From assembly GCA_020853775.1 (NCBI GenBank), contig JADYYH010000105.1, positions 45,844-109,843 of the forward strand: a stretch of 64,000 nt of DNA, in the 5' to 3' direction. Positions within the stretch are counted from its first letter, which is position 1. Each line of letters opens with the position of its first letter. The DNA comes from Nitrospira sp. Its GTDB lineage: Bacteria; Nitrospirota; Nitrospiria; Nitrospirales; Nitrospiraceae. The translations under genes and the position numbers were made by a program. Shown here piece after piece: positions 1 to 11,116 of this stretch. The notes under the pieces were generated by a model. The model did not search any database. It was not told the DNA's origin and saw only the letters and a program-made list of their open reading frames with translations.

Positions 1-58
1 CAGGCAGAGACCGAGGCTCAAGCGTTCGCGCCGAAGCATGCGGCCTCCGGCCCGTCCA

Positions 59-421
59 CTAACTCACGAAATCGGGTGTGGCGACGGAGCGTATGTAGGA
101 CAAGACGTCCAGCATTTGCTGGTCCGTCAGTTTTCCGCGATACCCGTGCATGGGACTGAACAGCGCGCCGTTTGCGATGGTGATCAACAATTCCCAATCG
201 GTCTTGGCGCGCGAGTTCACCGATTGAAAATTCGCCGGACGGACGATGAGATATTGGCCGTCCGGCCCGTTGCCGTCTAACTTATCGCCATGGCATCGCA
301 GGCAGTTTTTCTCATAGATGGCTTGCCCGTCTCGCGGATTGCCCCGGTTCGTTTGTCCGGCGGCCCAGGAACTTCCGAGGATCACAAGACAGAGGGCACA
401 GAGAATGCTGAACGTTTTCAT
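59..421 (-). CDS. Monohaem c-type cytochrome, exported
   Basis: This is a 120-residue periplasmic electron carrier. Residues 1-22 form a signal peptide (hydrophobic core, then WAAG). The haem motif CLRCH lies at residues 40-44, and Met91 in the PMHGY segment is a plausible distal haem ligand. The C-terminal helix (DQQMLDVLSYIRS) is the usual closing helix of class I cytochromes c. The ATG at 421 follows an AAAGGAGCC ribosome site. It is the last gene of a minus-strand run. The partner is unknown; the class I fold is inferred from motif order and length. Confidence 0.88.
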   Translation of the reverse strand: MKTFSILCALCLVILGSSWAAGQTNRGNPRDGQAIYEKNCLRCHGDKLDGNGPDGQYLIVRPANFQSVNSRAKTDWELLITIANGALFSPMHGYRGKLTDQQMLDVLSYIRSVATPDFVS

Positions 422-470
422 GCGCTGGCTCCTTTACGGTTCAATGTGTCGCCACCGGACGGCCGTTAGG

Positions 471-1328
471 TTATCGTACCAATAACACCGGGCAAGGAAC
501 TTGATGCAAGAGTGCATGGGAAATGCTGCCCAGCAGGAAACGCTCAAGGCCTTTCCGTCCGTGCGATCCAATAATCAACAAGTCTGCCGAACGGGCGCGC
601 TCTGTCAGGATATCAATCGGATCGCCGACCGCCACGTGTGTGCCGACCGAATAGCGATGATTCATGACGGCGGCAGCAAGATTCTTCACCAAGTCCTCAG
701 CCGATCGCACGGCGATACCGGTCCAGTCTTGCAGCGGGAACAGGCTGAACGGGTCGGTGGCCGGGATCGGCCGCACGACACTCACGATTGTGAGATCGAC
801 CGGATTTTTGAAGGGATGCGCGAGCAGCCAGGCTTTGATGCGCTCGGCGTCTTCATGGCCTTCGATCGCCACCGTGACTCGCTTGACCGGTCCCTCCCGT
901 TCTTTCACGATCAAGGTCGTACAATCTGCGTGCAGCGCGACACGGTGCGACACGCTGCCCAGGACGAACTCGCCGACGCGGCCTCTTCCGCGCGCCCCGA
1001 TCACGATCAGTTCCGCGCGCAGGTCTCGCGCCTGGTCCAGAATCAGCGCCGCAGGTTTGGCGAATTCGCAGACACGCGTGATCGACAGACCCTGGGAAGG
1101 GAGGAGTGTGGTGGTGTGATCCAGAAGCTGCTCGCCCGCCTTCTGCATGGCCTTGCGGAACTCGTCGTAGCCTTGCATGTTGCTCACTTCCGCGACGATC
1201 GGATATTGAAACATGCCCAGATCAATGCCGTGCACGAGGACGACCTCCTGCAGATCGTACAGGTACGAGGCTTCTCGAACGGCGGCAAACGCCTGTTCCG
1301 ACCAATCGAGTGCGATCAGGACGCGCAT
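471..1328 (-). CDS. Tandem-domain universal stress protein (UspA family)
   Basis: A 285-residue protein with two Usp domains in tandem. The first opens with MRVLIALDWSEQA and ends in the nucleotide loop GARGRGRVGEFVLGSVS. The second carries GSHGRKGLERFLLGSIS and the typical PCPVLLVR end. Both loops fit the G-x2-G-x9-G-S ATP-binding pattern, so it is likely an ATP-binding type. The start at 1328 is chosen because GGAAGGA precedes it and because MRVLIALDW is the normal Usp N-terminus; an upstream in-frame start would add 24 unlike residues. It lies 13 bases after the next gene upstream, so the two are probably co-transcribed. A second tandem Usp is at 61123-62028. Confidence 0.92.
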   Translation of the reverse strand: MRVLIALDWSEQAFAAVREASYLYDLQEVVLVHGIDLGMFQYPIVAEVSNMQGYDEFRKAMQKAGEQLLDHTTTLLPSQGLSITRVCEFAKPAALILDQARDLRAELIVIGARGRGRVGEFVLGSVSHRVALHADCTTLIVKEREGPVKRVTVAIEGHEDAERIKAWLLAHPFKNPVDLTIVSVVRPIPATDPFSLFPLQDWTGIAVRSAEDLVKNLAAAVMNHRYSVGTHVAVGDPIDILTERARSADLLIIGSHGRKGLERFLLGSISHALLHQVPCPVLLVR

Positions 1329-1341
1329 AATAGTCCTTCCT

Positions 1342-1893
1342 TTAAAACAACGGATGCGGCGACGTGCCGAAGGGCATGAACCGCGGTGAATCGCCGACAT
1401 TGCCGCGAATGCGCCACTGTCCGTCTTCCCATGTCATGTAATGCACTTCCTCATACCAGCTGTCGATCGGCACGCGGAGGCCGCCGGTTTTAGACAGGCC
1501 TGTCAGGCTGCCTGTGCAGGTGACTTCGATGATGGTTTTGGAGCCGCTGCCGACCTTGGTCAGCCGGGAAAAGTGGTGGGTATCGGTGAGGTCCTGGAAT
1601 TCATCGAACAGATTGGCCCACACCTTCCGCATGTCGGACTTCTTGAGTCCGTGATAGTCGTACTGCTCAGAATAGAGGGCCATGACGCCGTCCACATTAC
1701 GAGCCCGAAGCGCCTCTTCCGCCTGTTGAAAGGTTTTCAGCACCGCGTTTGTCGTCGCCTGATCGAGATCTGCCGCTGCGCCGGGAAGGAGCCGAACTTC
1801 TGCCTGGGCAACCGGTAGCAGAGCGACCATCACCAGGAGTCCACCCGTCAGGCACGCGCTCCATTGACTCCATCTCCGACGCCGTTCACCCAT
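1342..1893 (-). CDS. Exported NTF2-like (SnoaL/DUF4440-type) protein
   Basis: A 183-residue protein with an Arg-rich N-terminus and a hydrophobic signal ending in VAQA. The mature part resembles small NTF2-fold proteins: a helix with TFQQAEEALRARNVDGVMALYSEQYDYHG, then alternating strands and a C-terminal strand WEDGQWRIRG. Such domains bind small ligands or scaffold, and no catalytic residue can be assigned. The start at 1893 is supported by ACGAGGACCGC just upstream; an ATG at 1935 would add 14 polar residues. It sits directly upstream of the universal stress protein gene. Confidence 0.65.
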   Translation of the reverse strand: MGERRRRWSQWSACLTGGLLVMVALLPVAQAEVRLLPGAAADLDQATTNAVLKTFQQAEEALRARNVDGVMALYSEQYDYHGLKKSDMRKVWANLFDEFQDLTDTHHFSRLTKVGSGSKTIIEVTCTGSLTGLSKTGGLRVPIDSWYEEVHYMTWEDGQWRIRGNVGDSPRFMPFGTSPHPLF

Positions 1894-1944
1894 GCGGTCC
1901 TCGTTTCGGTTGCGTCCGATCATTGCTGCGGTCATCAGGCGTCC

Positions 1945-2439
1945 CTATCCGGTCCACGTAATCCGGATAAAGTCCTCGTCCTGGTCGTACTGAATATCCA
2001 ATTGGCCATGGTGCGAATGTTTCAGCGCTTCACCGATGCGTCGGGGCAGGTGCGCATCGGTCGTAAGGACGACAAGATCCTCAGCCCGGTCCTCGATTGT
2101 CATAATGCGCGCCAGGGGATAAGCCTTTTTTTCTTCTGCTTCCGTATTACGGATGATGCCCATCACCTGATCGCGATGCTGCGCCTTGTACGGCCCTTTC
2201 AAGGTGACGAACCCCTTGGGATTCTTGTCCTGGATGCGGAGGCAGGCCGGACAGGTGATCTGTTCGGCATTCGCCGGCCTGGTGTCCCATGTCCAGCGAC
2301 CTTTGTGGTACAAGGCCCCGCAGGTCTTGCAGACGGTGGGCTCCTTGAGTTTGCCCGGCAACTTGTATGAATCGTGCTTATATTCCTCGACGAAACGATC
2401 GCGACGCGCGCTATGGCCGCCCTCTGGTTGGTTGTTCAT
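1945..2439 (-). CDS. Zinc-ribbon protein, BCAM0308-like
   Basis: A soluble protein of 164 residues with no signal peptide. The N-terminal third is charged, followed by paired CxxC knuckles (CKTCG and CPACL) that should bind one zinc. The C-terminal half (MTIEDRAEDLVVLTTDAHLPRRIGEAL) looks like a small alpha/beta domain. The overall arrangement matches the BCAM0308 family, whose role is not known to me. The start at 2439 has AAGGGAC about nine bases upstream, better than the ATG at 2490. It neighbours stress proteins, which suggests a stress-linked RNA or translation role, but that is inference. Confidence 0.65.
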   Translation of the reverse strand: MNNQPEGGHSARRDRFVEEYKHDSYKLPGKLKEPTVCKTCGALYHKGRWTWDTRPANAEQITCPACLRIQDKNPKGFVTLKGPYKAQHRDQVMGIIRNTEAEEKKAYPLARIMTIEDRAEDLVVLTTDAHLPRRIGEALKHSHHGQLDIQYDQDEDFIRITWTG

Positions 2440-2486
2440 CACAGACAGTCCCTTCTTTGCTGGTGTGCCGCTGGTGGCACCTTGGA

Positions 2487-3140
2487 TCATGAGTTCGAGA
2501 TCAATGCCTCCTCAGCCAGATTGAGATACTGCAACACCTCCCGGTCTTCGACCTGTTCGAAATCCCGGTAGAAATTTCCGACGGCAAAAAAGGGCTCGGG
2601 AACCCGGAGCACCACCAACTGATCGACCAGGGTGCGGGCCTCCTGAATCGTGCTGCGAGGGCCGACCGGGATCGCGCCGATAATGCGGCGGGGGTGCGCC
2701 TGGCGCACGGTCGCGACGGAGGCAAAGAAGGTGGCGCCGGTGGCCAAGCCGTCGTCCACAATAATGACGGTCCGGTCTTTGAGCGAGGGAAAGGGGCGAC
2801 CTTGCCGGTAGAGAGCCACACGCCGGGCGACTTCTTTTTGTTGCACCTGCACGGCGGCGGCCAGGTCGCGATCCGTCAGGGATAGACCGGACAGGGCTTC
2901 CTGATTCCAGTAGACCGCTCCCGTCTCGCTGACCGCGCCCAGTGCATACTCAGGGTTTCCCGGCGCGCCGATCTTCCGGGTGATGAGCACGTCGAGCGGA
3001 AGATGCAAGGCCAGGCTCAACTGATAAGCCACCGCGACACCCCCGCGCGGAAGCGCAAGCAGGATGCCGTCGGGATCGTTGCGAAACGCGACAAGCTCCT
3101 GCGCCAGCAGTTCACCGGCTTCTTCACGGTTCTTAAACAT
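2487..3140 (-). CDS. Phosphoribosyltransferase (PRTase type I fold)
   Basis: A 217-residue phosphoribosyltransferase-fold protein. The PRPP-binding signature is visible as VIIVDDGLATGAT, with the two acidic residues followed by the Thr/Gly loop. Upstream sequence LALPRGGVAVAYQLSLALHLPLDVLITRKIGAPGNPEYALGAVSE matches a frequent bacterial clade often annotated as a predicted phosphoribosyltransferase and found beside Usp and dienelactone-hydrolase genes. The base substrate is unknown. The start at 3140 follows GGAAGGGAGTG; an upstream start at 3179 lacks a clear site. Confidence 0.85.
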   Translation of the reverse strand: MFKNREEAGELLAQELVAFRNDPDGILLALPRGGVAVAYQLSLALHLPLDVLITRKIGAPGNPEYALGAVSETGAVYWNQEALSGLSLTDRDLAAAVQVQQKEVARRVALYRQGRPFPSLKDRTVIIVDDGLATGATFFASVATVRQAHPRRIIGAIPVGPRSTIQEARTLVDQLVVLRVPEPFFAVGNFYRDFEQVEDREVLQYLNLAEEALISNS

Positions 3141-3192
3141 CACTCCCTTCCCCGACAGGTGTGGTAATCGATGCGTCAAGCTCCCAGTCGAC

Positions 3193-3339
3193 TTACCATA
3201 ATCCGCTTGTGACCCCGACGCCGATTAGAAACAGCGCGGCCACGATCACGAGTACCATCAGCCACCAGTGGTGATGGGTTTCCTCCGGGTGCCAATGCAT
3301 TTCCCAGGGGATATCCAGATAGCGAGGATGCTTGAACAT
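3193..3339 (-). CDS. Small His/Trp-rich single-pass membrane protein (48 aa)
   Basis: An open frame of 48 codons. It starts at an ATG preceded by CGAAAGGAGCGCCC, a near-perfect ribosome site. The N-terminal half is amphipathic and rich in His and Trp (EMHWHPEETHHHWW). The second half is one membrane helix (LMVLVIVAALFLIGVGV) ending in TSGLW. The good ribosome site, clean helix and position between Hsp20 and the phosphoribosyltransferase on the same strand argue that it is real. Function unknown; the His cluster could bind metal. Confidence 0.7.
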   Translation of the reverse strand: MFKHPRYLDIPWEMHWHPEETHHHWWLMVLVIVAALFLIGVGVTSGLW

Positions 3340-3354
3340 GGGCGCTCCTTTCGT

Positions 3355-3827
3355 TTAGGAAATCTTCACCTCGATCGATTTCGGTTTGGCCTGAGCCGAT
3401 TTCGGGAGATGCACGTTCAGGATGCCGTCTTTGAATTCTGCGGCGACCTTACTTCCGTCGGCATCTTCCGGCAGCGTGAAGCTCCGCAGGAAACTCCCGT
3501 ACGCGCGCTCCACGCGATGATATTTTTTGTCCTTTTCTTCTTTTTCGTACTTACGCTCGCCGGAGATGGCCAGCACATTATCGTGCACCGTCAGCTTCAC
3601 ATTTTCTTTCTTGATGTCCGGCAACTCCGCCTTGATCACATACTCCTTCTCGTCTTCGGTAATGTCCACCGCGGTGACCATTCCGCGACGGCAATGGATT
3701 CCTTCTGGCCTCCGGCTTTAACCGGCGCTCCACCCCACATGGCCGAGAGGCGTTTCTGGATGTCTTCCAACTCTCTCCAAGGATTCAGCTGTGCGCGAAA
3801 TGGTTCCCAGTGAATCAATCCACTCAT
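3355..3827 (-). pseudogene. Small heat-shock protein Hsp20, broken by a one-base frameshift
   Basis: The N-terminal part runs from ATG 3827 (after AAGGAGAGACGG) through MSGLIHWEPFRAQLNPWRELEDIQ to EWSP. The frame then shifts near 3675-3680, and the alpha-crystallin domain continues in another frame as AVDITEDEKEYVIKAELPDIKKE to the stop at 3355. The joined product is a normal-length Hsp20 of about 155 residues with the conserved core strand motif DGILNVHLPK. Restoring one base in the TCACCGCGGTGG stretch rejoins the frames. The fault could be a sequencing or assembly error, or a recent mutation, since everything else is intact. Confidence 0.8.
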
Positions 3828-4406
3828 GGCCGTCTCTCCTTTGTCTGTTCTGGTGATGCCTTGTTCGCAAATGATTCATCAATAGCTCTGTCTCATAGGT
3901 ATTGCAGACTCGATGCCAGAAGACATGGTGGAAAGCCCCAGCCTTCTGGAGCCGCGAAGAGAGAAAAAGCCAGCGGCATCGTCCTGCCAGTGGGGCGATA
4001 CGGGACAACGGCGGGGTGCGGCAATGGTGCCAATTACCTCATTGATTTCCGGCTGACCATGCTTACATAGATAGGTGAAAGGAGGTGGAGCCAGGATAAA
4101 GGTCGACATCCCCGCTTCCGTGCAGCGAAGAGTTGGTTCGGGGGTTGCGCCTGTGCCGGTTTCGGGATCAGTTCCGAAGGGACGCGCTTCCATCTCGGTG
4201 CCAGTATGAGGCACGGCTCCCATGGAGCCCGATGAACGGGAGGCGCGGGGTATCCGGTGTGAGAGTTGTGCCGGGGTGCCCGGATGGATCTCGCTCGGTC
4301 GGCAGGCCTGATCTCCTCACGGAAGCGGGTTCTTTTTTTGGATCGGCAGATGGCCACTTCGTCCCGCGGGCTTTTCAGTCCGAAGAAGTCCGCGAGGAGG
4401 TGTCGT
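3828..4406. other. Intergenic region, no supported gene
   Basis: About 580 bases upstream of the Hsp20 gene and downstream of the nucleotidyltransferase. Short frames occur on both strands but none has family-like sequence. A Shine-Dalgarno-like AAAGGAGGTGGAG at about 4077-4089 is not followed by a convincing frame. The Hsp20 promoter and possibly remnants of a lost gene should lie here. Confidence 0.5.
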
Positions 4407-5087
4407 TTACCTCAGAAACGCCTTGCGAACCCTCAAGAGAAACGCGTCGGCTATTTCAGGATGGGCCTGTTGGGCACAGGCGCGTAACCGGCGGGCGGCT
4501 TCTTCTCTCCAATGCTCGCCCATATCGATGACTTCCCCCGGGCGATAGTGCCCGGCCTTGATTTTAAGCACCGCTTCACCGACCGGAGTCTCAGAAATCC
4601 TGATGCTGAACGTGCCCCGTTCCAACAACTCACACAGATTGAAGAGTACGCGCACATAGGCTGCGGCGTACTTTTCCGGGCGGCCGTCTTTTTTCTCCAG
4701 CATCTTTTTGCGTTGATTGTCGCAGTAGTTCAGGAAGGCATCATAAGCCGCCTGCGCAGACCAGAGCCGTGGAAACAGTTGCCGCAGCTCCGCCCCCCAG
4801 TCGTCCATCGTGACGACCGGCGCGACCAGCGTTTCCAGCACCAACGGATGACCCTGTAACGCAAGTTGGAGAAAGTGCCCGATTTCCCAGGCCGTCTCGT
4901 CCTCGTCCTCCTTCATCATCCTCGTCCCTTGGTATTTGAAGCCGACACGGAACAAGTCGGCGGTAGGCAGCACGAAGACGCTGCGAAAATCCTTGTCGCT
5001 ATCAGGTCGGGCGAGGCCATGGGCATGCGAGCCGACGACGACTTTCAGGATCGAGGTGTCGGTCGTGGGCGAGTCGGGGCTGGTCAT
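4407..5087 (-). CDS. Predicted nucleotidyltransferase (RlaP/PF10127-like)
   Basis: A 226-residue protein of the polymerase-beta nucleotidyltransferase superfamily. The active-site signature is G-S (residues 19-20) followed by HGLARPDSDKDFRSV, giving D31-x-D33 as the metal ligands. The rest (NYCDNQRKKMLEKKDGRPEKYAAAYVRVLFNLCELLERGTF) matches the helical half of RlaP-type proteins, for which an RNA-repair link has been proposed. Its start overlaps the acyl carrier protein stop by four bases (ATGA), so it is translationally coupled as the last gene of the acs-pdh operon. Why such an enzyme sits there is unclear. Confidence 0.8.
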   Translation of the reverse strand: MTSPDSPTTDTSILKVVVGSHAHGLARPDSDKDFRSVFVLPTADLFRVGFKYQGTRMMKEDEDETAWEIGHFLQLALQGHPLVLETLVAPVVTMDDWGAELRQLFPRLWSAQAAYDAFLNYCDNQRKKMLEKKDGRPEKYAAAYVRVLFNLCELLERGTFSIRISETPVGEAVLKIKAGHYRPGEVIDMGEHWREEAARRLRACAQQAHPEIADAFLLRVRKAFLR

Positions 5088-5341
5088 GTTCGTAATGCGG
5101 CAACCTGAGCGAGACAGCCGTTCAGGGTCGTGTACTTTGGATAGTCGGATTCAGGAATCTCAATGTGGAATGCCTTGTGGAGGGAGATCACGAAGTTGAG
5201 GAAGTCCATCGAGTCGAGGTCGAGCTGGTCTCGAAAACTGACATCGGGACTGAGCGCGGCCAGATCGGCTTCTGGGGCAATCTCGCCCAGGAGGCGAAGG
5301 ATGTGCGCACGGTTGTCAGCGTCGGATGGTATGGTCGTCAT
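5084..5341 (-). CDS. Acyl carrier protein
   Basis: An 85-residue acidic protein with the 4'-phosphopantetheine site D-L-D-S-M-D-F-L, in which Ser44 would carry the prosthetic group. The four-helix length and [10 protein letters not shown] loop are typical. It is not next to fatty-acid synthase genes. Instead its ATG overlaps the stop of the dihydrolipoyl acyltransferase gene (ATGA), and its own stop overlaps the nucleotidyltransferase start. This placement suggests a dedicated carrier working with acetyl or acyl groups made by the operon, but that is inference. Confidence 0.9.
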   Translation of the reverse strand: MTTIPSDADNRAHILRLLGEIAPEADLAALSPDVSFRDQLDLDSMDFLNFVISLHKAFHIEIPESDYPKYTTLNGCLAQVAALRT

Positions 5342-6513
5342 AACGTTTGGGGCTCTTGTAAAAGGCGATCGAGTTCGGCCAGAAACAATCCTCCGCGATG
5401 GCCGTCGCTGACACGATGATCTGCGGACAAGGACGCGGTTACGACCGGTCGTGCGATCACCAGCCCAGTGGCCACCCAGGGCCGTTCAACCACCTTGCCG
5501 AATCCCACTAAGGCGACCTGCGGAGGATAAATGACTCCGAAGACGGTTTCCACCCCCTGCTCGCCCAGACTGGTGACGGTGATGGTGGAATCCGACAGTT
5601 CCGAGCTCCGTAACGACCCGGCGCGAGCTCGTTTGACCAGGTCTTGGAAGTGTTGCATCAAGTCGCCGAGGCCGGCACGGTCGGCATCGTGCAGGGCCGG
5701 CGCCACGAGGCCTCCCTGGCGCAGGGAAATGGCCGTGCCGATGTGAATCCGTTCGCTCCTGACCGCTTCGCCGTCTTTCCATAGGGCATTGAGTTCGGGT
5801 ACTTGTTTCAGTGCGAGGGCAACCGCCTTGATGAACAGGACACTCACTAACAGCCGTTCCGTCACCGGGCGGCGCGCATTCTCCGCGGTGAGCCAGGCCA
5901 GCGCGCGGCTCAGGTCGATGGTGGTGCTCAGATAATAGTGTGGGATCTCGCGTTTCGAGCGAGCCATGGCGGCGGCGATAGTTTGCCGCATGCGCGCCTG
6001 GCGCTCAGCCGTGCCGGCCGGTGTGGCGATATCCACGGGGCTCGTGCTCGCACGGGCAATGTCTTCCAGGGTGATGGCCCCTTCCGGCCCTGTTCCCGTG
6101 AGGCCCGTTGGGTCAAGCCCTCGTTCGGCGGCGAGCTTCCTGGCGGCGGGGGAGATGCGCAGGCGGCCACTGGGCGGCGGTAAGGGCACGGTTTTCGCAG
6201 CGGGCGTGGGGATGGGTTGACGCAACACTGGCTGCGGCGCGACGTGCTGCGGTTGGAGCGGGGCGGTCGCCGGTGGTCCTTCTTCGCGAATTACGGCCAT
6301 GACTGTACCGACCGGCACCTTCTCCCCGGGCTTGGTCAGCAACTGATCGATGATCCCGTTGGCATGGCATTCGACGTCGATCGCCGCCTTTTCCGTATCG
6401 ACTTCAGCAATGATCTCACCCTTGGTGATCCGGTCGCCGACCTGTTTTTTCCATTGCACCAAGGTCCCCTCGGTCATGTCGGCGCCGAGGGTGGGCATGA
6501 CGAATTCAGCCAT
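5338..6513 (-). CDS. Dihydrolipoyllysine acetyltransferase (PDH E2)
   Basis: A 391-residue E2 subunit that transfers acetyl groups from lipoyl-lysine to CoA. Residues 1-78 are a lipoyl domain with the attachment lysine K42 in VDTEKA. A Pro/Ala linker follows, then the peripheral subunit-binding domain ([27 protein letters not shown]). The C-terminal catalytic domain has the active-site motif ADHRVSDG. The start at 6513 is chosen because [16 protein letters not shown] is the standard lipoyl N-terminus. It is 82 bases downstream of E1-beta. No E3 (lipoamide dehydrogenase) is encoded in the window. Confidence 0.93.
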   Translation of the reverse strand: MAEFVMPTLGADMTEGTLVQWKKQVGDRITKGEIIAEVDTEKAAIDVECHANGIIDQLLTKPGEKVPVGTVMAVIREEGPPATAPLQPQHVAPQPVLRQPIPTPAAKTVPLPPPSGRLRISPAARKLAAERGLDPTGLTGTGPEGAITLEDIARASTSPVDIATPAGTAERQARMRQTIAAAMARSKREIPHYYLSTTIDLSRALAWLTAENARRPVTERLLVSVLFIKAVALALKQVPELNALWKDGEAVRSERIHIGTAISLRQGGLVAPALHDADRAGLGDLMQHFQDLVKRARAGSLRSSELSDSTITVTSLGEQGVETVFGVIYPPQVALVGFGKVVERPWVATGLVIARPVVTASLSADHRVSDGHRGGLFLAELDRLLQEPQTL

Positions 6514-6595
6514 GAGAGCGACTCCGTGAAGCGCGAAGGGGGACACGTAACAATTGAACGGCCGATGAGTGACAGGGACACAGCCGAGCCATCGA

Positions 6596-7567
6596 TTATC
6601 CCAGCAACCTGCGAACGGCTTGCACGATTTTTCCCACTGACGGCAGCGCCGCCTCCTCCAGATGTTTCGGGTACGGAATCGGCACTTCCTCGCTACACAC
6701 GCGTGCGACCGGCGCGTCTAAGTCGTAAAAAACCTGCTCCATGATCACGGCGGAGACTTCCGCGGCGAAACTCCCGGTGCGCCACGCTTCGTCGATCACG
6801 ATGGCGCGGTGCGTCTTCCGGACCGAGGTCAGCATCGTGTCGCGATCGAGCGGACGCAACACCCGTAGATCCACCAGTTCGGCATCGATGCCCTCCTGCG
6901 CCAATTGCTCTGCTGCGACCAATGCTTTCCATACGCTCCCGCCGAAGGTCAGGAGGCTGACGTCCTTGCCGGTTCGGCGGACGGCTGCTTTCGAGATATC
7001 CACCGCCATCGAGCCCTCCTCCACAGGGCCCTCCATCGGATACAGATAGGCATGTTCGAAGATGAAGACCGGGTCTGGTTGTTCGAGGGCCGTGAGCAGC
7101 ATGCCTCTCGCATCCGTGATGGTCGCGGGTGTCAGGACGGTGATGCCGGGAATGTGTGCGTACCAGCCCTCCAGACTGTGCGAATGTTGCGCGGCGACCT
7201 GACGACCGGCCCCGGTAGCCATGCGGACCACCAGCGGCACGCTGAATTGGCCGCCCGACATGTGCCGGAGCGTCGCGGCATTGTTCATGATTTGATCCAG
7301 CGCCAGCAGGCTGAAGTTGACGGTCATGACCTCCACGATCGGACGCATCCCGCCGAGCGCCGCGCCGATGCCCGCGCCGACAAAGGTGCTTTCGGACAGC
7401 GGCGTGTCCCGAATGCGTTCGGGACCGAACTCAGCGAGAAGCCCCTTGCTGCAGGCGTAGGTGCCGCCGTACTCGCCGACGTCTTCTCCCATGAGGAACA
7501 CGCGAGCATCGCGCTGCAAGGCCTCTCGCATGCCGCTTCGAACCGCTTCCCGATAGGTGATAGTCAT
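6596..7567 (-). CDS. pdhB: Pyruvate dehydrogenase E1 subunit beta
   Basis: A 323-residue transketolase-like beta subunit of the E1 heterotetramer, which decarboxylates pyruvate with thiamine diphosphate. Family blocks are visible in order: [53 protein letters not shown], and the C-terminal [17 protein letters not shown] [16 protein letters not shown] branched-chain or acetoin substrate cannot be ruled out from sequence. The start is ATG 7567; a TTG nine bases upstream is possible. It lies 26 bases after E1-alpha, in the same operon. Confidence 0.92.
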   Translation of the reverse strand: MTITYREAVRSGMREALQRDARVFLMGEDVGEYGGTYACSKGLLAEFGPERIRDTPLSESTFVGAGIGAALGGMRPIVEVMTVNFSLLALDQIMNNAATLRHMSGGQFSVPLVVRMATGAGRQVAAQHSHSLEGWYAHIPGITVLTPATITDARGMLLTALEQPDPVFIFEHAYLYPMEGPVEEGSMAVDISKAAVRRTGKDVSLLTFGGSVWKALVAAEQLAQEGIDAELVDLRVLRPLDRDTMLTSVRKTHRAIVIDEAWRTGSFAAEVSAVIMEQVFYDLDAPVARVCSEEVPIPYPKHLEEAALPSVGKIVQAVRRLLG

Positions 7568-7593
7568 GACATCCAACTATACGCACACCGCCT

Positions 7594-8609
7594 TCAGCGA
7601 TCGGTTGTCAGCTTCTGGGTGATGGCTGACTGTTGATCGCCGACAGGTTGGCTGTACACATCCTTGGTGAGATCTTCAACCGGTTCCCAAGGGCTGGCGT
7701 CCGCGAAGGCCACGGCATCCTCCACTTCGGTGGCAATCGACGCGTCCAGGTTCTTCCAATCGTCCTCGTGCAAGAGCCCGGCGGCGCGCAGTGTCTGTTC
7801 AAAGGTGGCGATCGGATCTCGCTGCTTCCACTCGTTGACTTCCTCCTTCGTGCGATAGAGTTCGGCGTCATACATGGAGTGGGCACGAAAGCGGTAGGTT
7901 CGGCATTCCAGAAAGCAGGGCCCGTCGCCCTGTCGCACGAACTCGACCGCGCGTCGAGTGGCGCGGTCGACCGCCAGGACATCCATGCCGTCGACCGTGT
8001 GGGCGGTCAACGCATAGGCCTTCGCTTTGGCCGCGATGTCCGGTTGTGATTGGTGGCGGGCCAGCGCCGTGCCCATGGCGTACAGATTGTTCTCGCAGAG
8101 AAACAGCACCGGTAGTTTCCACAGGGCGGCGAGGTTCAAGGATTCGTGAAATTCGCCTTCAGCCACGGCGCCGTCCCCGAAATAGCAGGCCGTGACTCGG
8201 GCACGACCTTGTAGCTTGTCGGCGAGTGCCAATCCCACCGCCACCGGCAAGCCGCCGCCGACGATCGCCAGCCCGCCGTAGAAGCGGCGTGAGGCATCGA
8301 AAAAGTGCATGGAGCCCCCGCGTCCGCCCGCGCAGCCGGTGGCCTTGCCGAATAATTCGGCCATCAACGATCGCATGGAGGTGCCCCGGACGAGTGCGTG
8401 GCCGTGTTCACGATAGGTGGCGACAATGGCCTCGTCGTTCGTCAGAGCAGGCACGGAGCCGACGGCCACGGCCTCTTCCCCGATGTAGAGGTGGAGAAAC
8501 CCGTGGATTTTGCCGAGCTGGTAGAGTTCCGCCGCGCGTTCTTCGAACCGGCGGATCCGCAACATCTGCCGCAGCAGTTCCACGCCTTGTTCGCGCGTCA
8601 TGGAGACCG

Positions 8610-8613
<4 letters not shown>
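7594..8613 (-). CDS. pdhA: Pyruvate dehydrogenase E1 subunit alpha
   Basis: A 339-residue E1 alpha subunit. The thiamine diphosphate signature begins at [15 protein letters not shown] and ends at CENN, the usual GDG...NN spacing. Other family blocks are [15 protein letters not shown], the YREHGHAL segment and the phosphorylation-loop-like [10 protein letters not shown]. Its ATG overlaps the stop codon of acetyl-CoA synthetase by four bases (ATGA), so translation is coupled. With E1-beta and E2 it makes acetyl-CoA from pyruvate. Confidence 0.94.
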
Positions 8614-10376
<1,763 letters not shown>

Positions 10377-10537
10377 GGGGTGCTGATGCTCCGAGCATGG
10401 GTTCTGCAAGGCGTAGACCATCAGGGCTTGTCCGAAGCGGGCGGCCAAACGCGGGAATTCGCGCCAGTTGTGTTGAGGCTGCCGCCATGGTGGGCGGAAG
10501 CGGCTGTAGCATTATTCACCAGAGGTGGAGATACGCC

Positions 10538-11043
10538 GTGGACAATCGCGCCAAGCATGACGGGACCCGGGTGCTGATCATGGGAGCCGCCGGGCGGGAC
10601 TTCCATAACTTCGCGATGGTGTGATGAGTCCGGCGCAATTACGGGCAAGCGCGTGCTGGTGATCGAGGACGGGCCGTCGCTGACTCACGGCGGCATGCCA
10701 TTTGGCGCCGGGTATCTGATGGTCCAGCAACATCAGGCCCGCGCCATCGTCGATCCCAGACCCTCTGCTATCGGGAGTCTCCACGCGGCGTTTCAACAAT
10801 ACCCGCATATCGGACCGGTTCTGCCGGCGATGGGATACGGACCGCAGCAGATTCGAGACCTGGAGGACAACCATTCGATCGGTGGACTTCGACCTCGTGG
10901 TGATTGCCACGCCGACGGACTTGCGGCGGTTGATCCGGATTGACCAGCCGACGGTCCGGGTACAGTATGACGTGGCAGACCATGGGGCGCCGACGCTGGC
11001 GGACATCCTGCAGGGCGTCATCAGGAAGGCGAGACCATCGTGA
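10538..11043 (+). pseudogene. Remnant of a COG2403-type GTPase / cyclic 2,3-diphosphoglycerate synthetase-like gene
   Basis: Three pieces of one family are recognisable. GTG 10538 (after AGGTGGAG) starts DNRAKHDGTRVLIMGAAGRDFHNFAMV, which stops at once at 10624. A second piece from about 10640 reads GKRVLVIEDGPSLTHGGMPFGAGYL...IVDPRPSAIGSL...YPHIGPVLPAMGYG. Near 10870 the frame shifts to VDFDLVVIATPTDLRRLIRIDQPTVRVQYDVADHGAPTLADIL, ending at 11043. Intact relatives are about 450 residues long, so roughly 280 residues, including the central P-loop, are deleted. This is a real gene ruin rather than a base-call error. The family assignment is from memory of conserved blocks. Confidence 0.75.
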
Positions 11044-11116
11044 ATCCTTTTTGTCGGTCTGTGCTCCAACGAGCAGCAGCAGACACATCACCTTCAACCG
11101 AAAGGCGAGACGATAC

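Noticed and set aside
501..1379. A plus-strand open frame of 292 codons opposite the universal stress protein
   Set aside because: Antisense shadow of a gene with clear Usp motifs; no ribosome site or recognisable domain.
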